Shown one piece after another: positions 1 to 6,112 of a DNA stretch of 11,683 bases (positions are counted from its first letter, which is position 1; every line of letters starts with the position of its first letter). Under the pieces are notes generated by a model. It was not told the DNA's origin. It searched no databases and worked only from the letters and a program-made list of their open reading frames with translations. Both the position numbers and the translations under genes were made by a program. The stretch covers positions 3,822 through 15,504 of the forward strand of contig JAOZLK010000034.1 in the NCBI GenBank assembly GCA_029934875.1, in the 5' to 3' direction. This DNA is from Bacteroidales bacterium. Lineage in GTDB: Bacteria; Bacteroidota; Bacteroidia; Bacteroidales; GCA-2748055.

Positions 1-223
1 GATAGGTTTTTTTGTACTCCGAAACATCGGGCCACATATCGAGCCTGACCTTGTTCTCGTCGGGATACATCACCCCGTCTTTGGGCATTTTGAACCAGCC
101 CTGGTAACCTGCCATTACCAGGCCCTTATACGATGGATACTTTGTGCTTTGAGCATGCTTCTGCCCGTTAACACTTACAAAAACCAGTGCGAGGCTGATC
201 AGTACTAATAATCCCTTTTTCAT
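1..223 (-). CDS. GH71/GH99-like glycoside hydrolase, N-terminal part (runs off the window)
   Basis: About 74 codons are visible, from ATG at 223 to the window edge. The start is followed by a typical signal peptide (MKKGLLVLISLALVFVSVNG, cleavage probably near the following QKHAQS), so the product is exported. After it comes VMAGYQGWFKMPKDG and then LDMWPDVSEYKK. These match, in order, VMFGYQGWFNHPDDG and VDMYPDMREYGM at residues 204-248 of the large enzyme encoded at 2828-6079, which mark the start of the GH71/99-like catalytic barrel. Unlike that paralogue, this protein has no N-terminal beta-sandwich module: the barrel starts almost directly after the signal peptide. Family members are often annotated 'xylosidase/arabinosidase' or endo-alpha-mannosidase-like, and true specificity is unknown. 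It follows the broken oxidoreductase gene by 103 bp and may be co-transcribed with it. Family is fairly sure, activity is not. Confidence 0.8.
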   Translation of the reverse strand, partial: MKKGLLVLISLALVFVSVNGQKHAQSTKYPSYKGLVMAGYQGWFKMPKDGVMYPDENKVRLDMWPDVSEYKKTY

Positions 224-326
224 CCTGTATTTTTTTTAGAAACAATTGTATGCTTCTCAATATAGGACAGGACTCTTAAAAATTGCTTAATTAAAAATAA
301 ATGGAAGAGGATCCTTCACATTTAGC

Positions 327-741
327 TTAGTTGGATTCAAAATAAACCCCGTTTTTCTCCAGTTCATCCCGCAGGGTCTGGTAGGGAAGTTCCCGGCTTC
401 CATAATCATTCAGTGCACATAAGGCAGCAGCTGTGCCACTGGCCTGTCCCTGGCCCATGCAGGAGACTGTGTTCCTGGTGGACATATGCGCCCTGTGATC
501 GGAAGTAATCAGCATGCCCGAAGCGAAGAGGTTGCTGATGTTTTTCACGCAGAGGGCCCTGTAGGGAATGCCATAGCTTCCGCCATCTTTAATCTGGAAC
601 TTTGGTGCCATATCGTGAAAGCCGTAAACAAAAACATCATCTTCAAAATGGCGGCCTTCGATCACATCCTCATGGCTGATATCATAATCGCAGGTAATTA
701 ACCTGCCCCTGCGAATCACCAGGTTGGGACTTGTCCTGGAC
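327..741 (-). pseudogene. FAD-dependent oxidoreductase (PF12831-type), C-terminal remnant
   Basis: The open frame reads SRTSPNLVIRRGRLITCDYD from the transposon boundary at 741 and ends with TAA at 327-329. It carries the conserved C-terminal landmarks of the FAD_oxidored family: a VIRRGR...DYDISHEDV segment, YGIPYRALCVKNISNLFASG, the HRAHMSTRNTVSCMGQGQASGTAAALCA block and a short C-terminal helix. Family members usually exceed 400 residues and begin with a GxGxxG dinucleotide fold. Here only about 138 residues remain and the FAD-binding N-terminus is absent. The gene is cut exactly at the transposon right end. A GTG at 719-717 could restart translation but would yield a fragment without the cofactor fold. 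Such oxidoreductases often sit in Bacteroidota carbohydrate loci beside Gfo/Idh/MocA enzymes, which fits the neighbourhood. I regard it as a dead remnant, or half of a gene whose other half lies elsewhere. Confidence 0.8.
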
Positions 742-751
742 TTGACATCCT

Positions 752-771
752 CCCCTCCTTGAAAGAAGGGG
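752..771 (-). repeat. Subterminal hairpin of the IS605-type right end
   Basis: On the minus strand CCCCTTCTT pairs with AAGGAGGGG across a TC turn: nine base pairs including one G-T wobble. It sits seven bases inside the TCAA right-end terminus, where the Y1 transposase recognises a hairpin in this family. It may also act as part of the omega-RNA scaffold or as a weak transcription terminator. Confidence 0.75.
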
Positions 772-778
772 AATCCAT

Positions 779-794
779 TGGCTTCAAGAAGCCA
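779..794 (-). repeat. Short hairpin over the tnpB stop codon
   Basis: TGGCTTC and GAAGCCA form a perfect seven-base inverted repeat with a two-base spacer; it spans the TGA stop of tnpB at 786-784. Together with the next hairpin it forms a two-stem structure typical of the 3' scaffold of an omega-RNA. The functional reading is inferred; the inverted repeat itself is plain in the sequence. Confidence 0.6.
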
Positions 795-1560
795 CGGGCA
801 GTATTTCCTTACGGTTTACTGCTGGTTCCTGCTGCCGACCACTAACGCGGTTCGCTGCACAGGCCATCCCCGTCTGCCCGACGGTTTTAATATTCTTTGC
901 TGCATTTATATCTGCGTTTTCCTCATACCCACAGTTCTGACACCTGAACAGAGCCTGTGATACTCTGTTCTCTCTTACTGTGTATCCACAACATGAGCAT
1001 TGCTGAGAGCTGTAACGGGGATTCACTTCAAACAGCATCCCTCCCCTCCAATAGAGTTTGTAATCAAGCTGCCTTCTGAACTCAAACCATCCCTGGTCCA
1101 GAATCGATTTGTTCAATCCTGACTTGGCTTTGATATTATTACCTGGTTTTTCTATGGTCCCCCTGGCTGATGCACTCATATTCCTGATCTGTAGCCCTTC
1201 TACATATACCTTAGTGTGGTTCTTACTAATTTCGGCACTTAACTTGTGAAGGTAGTCTGATCGGACATTAGCAATACTATGATGTAATCCTGATATTCTT
1301 CTCTTCTGCTTCTTCCAGTTATTCGACCCTCTCTTCTTTCTCGACAACTTCCGCTGTTCGCTAAGCAGAATTTCTTCATGTTTTCTGAAACTGTTCACAC
1401 CCTCAATCAGGGTGCCATCTGATAGGGCGGCAAAGCATTTTACCCCAGCATCAATCCCTATCTCTGATTCAGAAGGATGCTTGCCAATCTCAATCATCTG
1501 CTCTACCAGGATAGAAGCATACCATTGTCCGCCTCTGTGGCTAACTGTAATATTCTTTAT
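784..1560 (-). pseudogene. tnpB: 5'-truncated tnpB (IS605-family RNA-guided nuclease)
   Basis: An ATG-initiated frame of 237 codons starts at 1497, but TnpB homology extends upstream without a start codon through IKNITVSHRGGQWYASILVE to about 1560, so 1497 is an internal Met and not the true start. Complete TnpBs are usually about 350-400 residues; roughly the first 150 (wedge/REC part) are missing. What remains is the RuvC-like nuclease half. Counting from Met-1497, it has IGIDAGVKCFAALSDG (RuvC-I, D16), KVYVEGLQIRNM (RuvC-II, E100), the zinc ribbon C167xxC170...C186xxC189, and ENADINAAKNI (RuvC-III, D196). All three acidic residues and four cysteines are intact and no internal stop or frameshift is seen, so the truncation looks recent. 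The stop TGA at 786-784 lies inside a small hairpin of the right-end region. Without the N-terminal RNA/TAM-binding half, cleavage activity is not expected. Confidence 0.88.
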
Positions 1561-2828
1561 TGTTCCAACATGATAATGGCGGTATACAGCACCCCGGCCG
1601 AGCCCCTGAAAGTTCCTGATCCCTTTGGCTGATTATCAACAGTGTACCACTCATAAAAGCCATCATTGTCTTTTACCCGCTTCACCATGGGCAGCAAATT
1701 ATCGTAGGCCTCCTCAACAAAGCCATATTCTACAAGTTGCTGAATCATACGTGCCCCAAACCAGGTCCAGTCACCCCCATTCTGATAACCATAATATGAC
1801 ATGCTGGGATTCTTAAAGGATCCATCAGGGTAAGGAGGATAGAGGGTCAGGCCAATGGAACCTGCCCCGGATGCCTCAACATTGGCCAACATTTTATCCA
1901 GCGAAACCTTAATCTCTTCTTTTGAAAGTAAGCCGGCTTCGATAGCCAGGGCCGTTCCCCCGTGATAAAAGACCTGGTCTTCATCAAAATCTTCCGGAAA
2001 CGGCGAACCATTCAGATAAATATGCGGGATGAATTTCTGCCTTTCCTCATCCCATAAATGCGTGCGGACATCCTTAGCAATTTGATCCCGGACTGCTCCC
2101 CATTTCTGCTTCGTCTCAGGGACAAGTTCCATTAAATTATCAAGTGCAATGAGGAACATGGCATTGTCATAAATATCCAGGGCATAATGGGTATCATCTG
2201 TCAGAAATACACCCCAGTCATGCTCAGGCTGAACATCCCCCCAGTCAGCTGTGGTCGCACCCCATATTAAACCATATTCCGCATTAAATCGATGATTCAT
2301 CAGGAAACTCATGGCCCATTCCAGGCGCTCTGAAACAGTTTTAGAGCCAACACTTTCATTCAGGATCTCTTTATCTCCTGTTACCTGAATGTATTTATAA
2401 ACCGTCTGAACCAATGAGGTCTCCTGGTCGGTTTCTACAGTATTTTTATGACCGGCGTACCGGGGTTCCATATCTGAATAGATAAAGCGGTAGCGTTGCT
2501 CCTCATTCTCATTCTTTGGAGAAAAGCCATCGATGATGTTCCCATCCTCACCCTGCATCCTGAAAAAAACCAAGAGGTTTTCCTTTAATACTTCTGGTTC
2601 AAATACTTCAGCTGATAGCTCGATGAAGGTATTGTAATCACGGATCCAAACTTCTCCGTATCCCTCACCAGCATTGAATCCACCTTTTACAATTTCAAGC
2701 GCCTTACTCTTTGTAAAAGCAAAGTATTCATTGGATTGAATTCTTGCTTGCAGGTTTTCCTGCGACACTTCTCTTGTTCCACAGCTCATTAATAAAAACA
2801 AGGTGCAGAAAAATGTGATTGCTTTCAT
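1557..2828 (-). CDS. Six-hairpin (alpha/alpha)6 glycoside hydrolase-like lipoprotein
   Basis: The 423-residue product starts with a lipoprotein signal peptide: a hydrophobic stretch and lipobox LMSC with C16 as the lipidated residue, so it is probably membrane anchored. The mature part is helix-rich with motifs of six-hairpin glycosidases of the GH63 / amylo-alpha-1,6-glucosidase type: GYGEVWIRDYNTFIE (57-70), WGATTADWGD (189-198), YDNAMFLIALDNL (220-232), LYPPYPDG (329-336) and QNGGDWTWFGARM (349-361). The acidic residues in WIRD and TADWGD are candidate active-site positions, not proven. Its likely job is to trim oligosaccharides released by the neighbouring endo-type enzyme. The start ATG at 2828 overlaps the stop of the upstream gene by one base (TAATG), with AAAGGA just ahead, which suggests translational coupling. 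Its stop codon lies exactly at the junction with the tnpB fragment, so the last few residues might not be native. Fold fairly sure, specificity unknown. Confidence 0.75.
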   Translation of the reverse strand: MKAITFFCTLFLLMSCGTREVSQENLQARIQSNEYFAFTKSKALEIVKGGFNAGEGYGEVWIRDYNTFIELSAEVFEPEVLKENLLVFFRMQGEDGNIIDGFSPKNENEEQRYRFIYSDMEPRYAGHKNTVETDQETSLVQTVYKYIQVTGDKEILNESVGSKTVSERLEWAMSFLMNHRFNAEYGLIWGATTADWGDVQPEHDWGVFLTDDTHYALDIYDNAMFLIALDNLMELVPETKQKWGAVRDQIAKDVRTHLWDEERQKFIPHIYLNGSPFPEDFDEDQVFYHGGTALAIEAGLLSKEEIKVSLDKMLANVEASGAGSIGLTLYPPYPDGSFKNPSMSYYGYQNGGDWTWFGARMIQQLVEYGFVEEAYDNLLPMVKRVKDNDGFYEWYTVDNQPKGSGTFRGSAGVLYTAIIMLEQ

Positions 2829-2830
2829 TA
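2826..2830 (-). promoter_or_regulatory. TAATG stop/start overlap, translational coupling
   Basis: The TAA stop of the large GH71/99-like gene (2830-2828) shares its last base with the ATG of the lipoprotein glycosidase (2828-2826). An AAAGGA purine run lies directly upstream. This supports the chosen start and co-translation of the two enzymes. Confidence 0.75.
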
Positions 2831-5800
2831 TTCCTTTATCAGTTTATAGACTCCTGAACCATCAATAGTGATTACCTGGATCACGTACTCCCCGGAACTC
2901 ATATCGCCCAGCTGTATGCTTGTTTCCTCATTTGAAAGGCTAATAAACTTCACTTTGCGACCCGTAAAATCATATATGCTTGCTGACACTCCATTCTTCA
3001 CTTCTATATGTAGCAAATCATTCACAGGATTGGGATATATTTTTGCACCAACATCTTCCATGGTGGAAACAGAAGTATTATCGGAGGCGGGTGTCGCCAC
3101 CACCACATTAGAGCTTTCAGTTTCGGTTCCGGCATTGTCTGTCGCTTTCACCTTGTAATAATACTTCGTTCCATTGTTTATATCAGTGTCGGTATAATCC
3201 GAAGAAGGTACAGGTTCTGTGTTTACCATGGTATAAAATAAACCCGGTGTCAGGGCCCGATAAATGTTGTATCCAGCCAGGCTTGCTTCAGTATTATCAT
3301 CCCAGTCCAGGCTCACTGATCCATCACCGGCAAGGGCTGTCAGGTTTGTCGGGGGAGCTAAGACCTCGAAAACAATGCCTGAAAATTTGATAATATCAAC
3401 TCGTGAAATTACCTCTCCGCTTACAAATTGATAAAGGCGAAAAAAGTTGATCTTGCTCAAATCAGGATTTCCCATCACATTGGCGCTGCTGATTTGAAGG
3501 TGTAATTCGTTCCATCCGTTTGAGAGGTTTAAGTCGCCAACACCCCAATTATATTCATTCTCATCTGGTTTACCTGCGCTGGTAATCTCAAGCTGTCCTC
3601 CTCCGTTAAATTTACTAACATCAGACACATAAAGCCAGAGGTCAAGATAAGAGCTTTCATCACATAGGCTATTTACGGGTATATCAAAGGTCTTGGTGAA
3701 CCAGTCTGTACCGCCTCCCTGACTGATCAGGCTGGCATATCCTTCTTTTTTATCCTCTGTATCAATATTTATCCCGTTGCTGGAACGCCAAGCAGTTTCC
3801 GAATCGCAATAATCGAGAACTACATAGTTTGAAGAGCTTTCCGAGCCTGTTGTGAAACTCCATAAGGGGCCCTCGGCCCTGCCAAAGGCATTTACTTCAT
3901 CCACCTGCCAGTAATAGGTGGTATTTTCCTCCAGTTTCTCTGGTTGGTAGGTTGCAGATGCCTGTTTACTCACCGAGTCAGGCGGATTGGTTTTGCCAAA
4001 GTAGATTACATGCGATTGAACTTGCTCTCCTTCTTTCCATCCAAGGGTCAGCTCTGTTCTTACATCGGTCGACAAATCAGCCGGATAAGGCTCGCTGGCC
4101 ACAGAGGGTGCTATTTCGATGGAATTACCAATAAATACGCCTCCCATATCCACTTCTGCAGCACCAGCTTCGTGCCTTACCAATACATGATAATTTCCCT
4201 CTGACAGATCCAAAATGGTAAAGCTTCCGGCATCGTCAGGAGTCGAAAATGCATATGTGGCCCCGCTGTCGATACTGATTTCGATAGTCGATTCATCAGG
4301 GAAATCGGGGAAAATAAATTCCATACCCCCCTGGTCATTATCATTCACCTCGTCGATAATACGGATGGCCATAATTCCCTCGGGTGGAGTGACCAGGTTT
4401 GCATGGTTGTCTTCGTAGCCCCTGACCACCTCGGTGGCCAATCCTGCTGCCCGCAGGTACCAGTCACTTGGCAAGTCATATCCATCCTCATCCAGGGGTA
4501 GCCAGTATCCTTCTGTGGGGGTCATCTCATCATTTTCAGCCAGTTTAAACATGGCTGTCCCTTCATCCACCTCATCAAACATGGCGATATAGACACTTTT
4601 GGCATTCTTGGAAACCACCTCAGTCACTTCGTCCCAGAAGTAATTTCCACCCTCCCGGGGTGTTGCATTTTTCGGAGCATCATATAGATTATGCCATGAA
4701 AAACCGGGATGTACCACTGGCAGGAAATCCACGTTATTTTCGTCGCACCAGGCTTGTCCCCGGTCATAGTCCGTACTGCCTGAAAACCAGGGGCTGATTA
4801 CCTCCACATCCTGAAATGCATTCATCCAGCTGGCCGATTGGTCATACCAGTTCCATGCCACACCCAATAAGAGGGAAGCGCGGTATCTTGGTTCCGGATT
4901 ATTCTTAAACCAATCTATCAACTCCACCAGTTGATCAACAGTAGCTTCATCCCGCACCGTATATCCCCACAGGGCCACCAGTGGCAAACCGCGGTGGTTC
5001 AGGTACCGGTCAGTTCCGGTTACATCGATGTCATCCACCAGGTGCATCCAGTCAGCTTTTATATCCGCCACCCGGTCCCCGATTCCGTCATACATAACAG
5101 CAAATACACGTCCGTAGGTTTCACAGCCCTCCATCACATGACGGGTGACGGTATCCTTATTATTCATCTTTGGGAGACTGTTTGCAGATGAAATAAAACG
5201 CTGCACAAAGACTCCATCCAGGTTATAATCCCGTATCCACTTCATGTGCCGAACCACTGTTTTTTTGTTAAAGGATGAGAATACAGGGGCCATTCTGCCA
5301 TCCTGAAATGTGAGGTCGGCATCGTACTTTTCATCCATTCCATATTCCCGCATATCGGGGTACATATCCACCGTCGAGCTAATGGGTTCGTAAAAGTTAG
5401 TCCAGTGAACCCATCCTAAGTCAGCACCATCATCAGGATGATTGAACCAGCCCTGGTAGCCAAACATTACCTTGCCATCAAGTGAAGCATTGTCCACCTC
5501 AGCTACATCCAGCTCAGGCCAGGTAGGTTCTCCTACCCCGGGGGCAAAACGGATAAAATCGACTTTTGCCGTAATTGGTCCTGACAGATTTTGGGATATC
5601 TGGATGAAGTTGATGCTGTCCAGGTTGGCACCACCGCCGGTTTGATCCGCCAGGCTAATTTGCAACTGTAAAAGATTCCATCCATCCACCACATGGGTTT
5701 TATCCAATGCCCAGCTGGATGCTTCCGCATCCGGACCTCCTGAACTTGAAATATAAATCTGTCCCCCCTCCAGTTTTGAGGCATCAGAGACATATAACCA

Positions 5801-6079
5801 AAAGGAGAGGTATCCCGAGATATCAATACCGGTATGGGTCATGGCAAATGATTTGGAGAACCAGGTGAAATCCCCGCTTTGGGCCTCGGTAGATAAAGAG
5901 CCTTTCCCCTCTTTTTTGTCAGAATTATCAATGCTGAATGCAGCGTCTCCCGTCCATCCGGTAGTTACGTCACAGCGTTGAATTACAACCTGGGCGACTA
6001 TCGTCAAATTTGAAAGAAAAACTATTAATGCAATCGCTAAGAGGCGAAATCCTCTACGTTTAAATCTGATATTTTTCAT
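2828..6079 (-). CDS. Multimodular GH71/GH99-like glycoside hydrolase with T9SS sorting domain
   Basis: This 1083-residue exported enzyme has a signal peptide (1-30, ending IVAQ) and then: a beta-sandwich, CBM-like module (about 33-178); a GH71/99-like barrel (about 200-555) opening with VMFGYQGWFNHPDDG; a small beta linker domain (565-658); an Fn3/Ig-like domain (661-746); a second copy of the CBM-like module (752-899); an Fn3 domain (908-997) with YNIYRA and KYYYKVKATD; and a type IX secretion sorting domain (1013-1083) with IYPNPVND, IYDFTGRKV and SSGEYVIQV. In the barrel, WNWYDQSASW (409-418) and YIAMFDEVDEGTAMFK (497-512) resemble the conserved late-strand motifs of the family; E503 and E506 are plausible catalytic residues, by analogy only. 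The C-terminal domain predicts passage through the type IX system to the cell surface or outside. The family includes endo-acting alpha-mannanases and alpha-glucanases, but many members are uncharacterised. A 33-bp gap separates it from the upstream oxidoreductase gene. Confidence 0.85.
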   Translation of the reverse strand: MKNIRFKRRGFRLLAIALIVFLSNLTIVAQVVIQRCDVTTGWTGDAAFSIDNSDKKEGKGSLSTEAQSGDFTWFSKSFAMTHTGIDISGYLSFWLYVSDASKLEGGQIYISSSGGPDAEASSWALDKTHVVDGWNLLQLQISLADQTGGGANLDSINFIQISQNLSGPITAKVDFIRFAPGVGEPTWPELDVAEVDNASLDGKVMFGYQGWFNHPDDGADLGWVHWTNFYEPISSTVDMYPDMREYGMDEKYDADLTFQDGRMAPVFSSFNKKTVVRHMKWIRDYNLDGVFVQRFISSANSLPKMNNKDTVTRHVMEGCETYGRVFAVMYDGIGDRVADIKADWMHLVDDIDVTGTDRYLNHRGLPLVALWGYTVRDEATVDQLVELIDWFKNNPEPRYRASLLLGVAWNWYDQSASWMNAFQDVEVISPWFSGSTDYDRGQAWCDENNVDFLPVVHPGFSWHNLYDAPKNATPREGGNYFWDEVTEVVSKNAKSVYIAMFDEVDEGTAMFKLAENDEMTPTEGYWLPLDEDGYDLPSDWYLRAAGLATEVVRGYEDNHANLVTPPEGIMAIRIIDEVNDNDQGGMEFIFPDFPDESTIEISIDSGATYAFSTPDDAGSFTILDLSEGNYHVLVRHEAGAAEVDMGGVFIGNSIEIAPSVASEPYPADLSTDVRTELTLGWKEGEQVQSHVIYFGKTNPPDSVSKQASATYQPEKLEENTTYYWQVDEVNAFGRAEGPLWSFTTGSESSSNYVVLDYCDSETAWRSSNGINIDTEDKKEGYASLISQGGGTDWFTKTFDIPVNSLCDESSYLDLWLYVSDVSKFNGGGQLEITSAGKPDENEYNWGVGDLNLSNGWNELHLQISSANVMGNPDLSKINFFRLYQFVSGEVISRVDIIKFSGIVFEVLAPPTNLTALAGDGSVSLDWDDNTEASLAGYNIYRALTPGLFYTMVNTEPVPSSDYTDTDINNGTKYYYKVKATDNAGTETESSNVVVATPASDNTSVSTMEDVGAKIYPNPVNDLLHIEVKNGVSASIYDFTGRKVKFISLSNEETSIQLGDMSSGEYVIQVITIDGSGVYKLIKE

Positions 6080-6112
6080 ATACTTCTCTCTTTTATATTT
6101 CTAAAAAACAAA

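Larger units (their letters stand above)
722..900 (-). ncRNA. Probable orphan omega-RNA (reRNA) region of the tnpB remnant
   Basis: In IS605-type elements the TnpB guide RNA covers the 3' end of tnpB and the right end, and its guide is the flanking host sequence just beyond the element. Here the right end is intact, with two compact hairpins (779-794 and 752-771) and TCAA at 745-742. The guide would therefore begin at 741 and read GTCCAGGACAAGTCCCAACC on the minus strand, which is oxidoreductase coding sequence. The 5' limit near 900 is only an estimate from known lengths. No promoter was identified. It could matter only if a full-length compatible TnpB exists elsewhere in the genome. Confidence 0.4.
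742..1560 (-). mobile_element. IS200/IS605-type element remnant (right end plus partial tnpB)
   Basis: The right end is well preserved. Downstream of the tnpB stop, the minus strand has a subterminal hairpin (752-771) followed by GGATGTCAA. TCAA at 745-742 is the classic right-end cleavage tetranucleotide of the IS200/IS605 group, and immediately past it the oxidoreductase reading frame resumes. The left end is missing: no tnpA and no left hairpin are seen, and the tnpB reading frame is lost upstream at about 1557-1566, where the glycosidase stop codon lies. The left boundary is therefore a deletion or rearrangement junction, uncertain by about 10 bases because the two frames overlap there. 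The element lacks its transposase and probably cannot move by itself. TnpB identity and right end are secure; the history of the left junction is inferred. Confidence 0.8.

Noticed and set aside
243..250. Possible Bacteroidota -7 box (TACAATTG, minus strand) ahead of the gene starting at 223
   Set aside because: One mismatch to TANNTTTG and no convincing -33 element; it would also place transcription start very close to the ATG.
305..318. Short inverted repeat (GAAG...CTTC around GGATCC) after the oxidoreductase stop, as a terminator
   Set aside because: The stem is only about four pairs plus a self-complementary core, and the T-rich part is displaced; too weak to call.
486..701. Plus-strand open frame inside the oxidoreductase remnant
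   Set aside because: It lies antisense to a frame with clear family motifs; its translation has no recognisable domain or leader.
778..960. Plus-strand open frame opposite tnpB 3' end
   Set aside because: Shadow of the strongly conserved TnpB zinc-ribbon region; no features of its own.
742..1560. CRISPR or tandem repeat structure near the nuclease-like gene
   Set aside because: No repeat-spacer pattern is present; the RuvC-like gene is an IS605 TnpB, not a Cas12 effector with an array.
5533..5826. 97-residue minus-strand open frame within the large glycosidase gene
   Set aside because: Out-of-frame with a long well-supported gene that covers the same bases with a clear CBM-like module.
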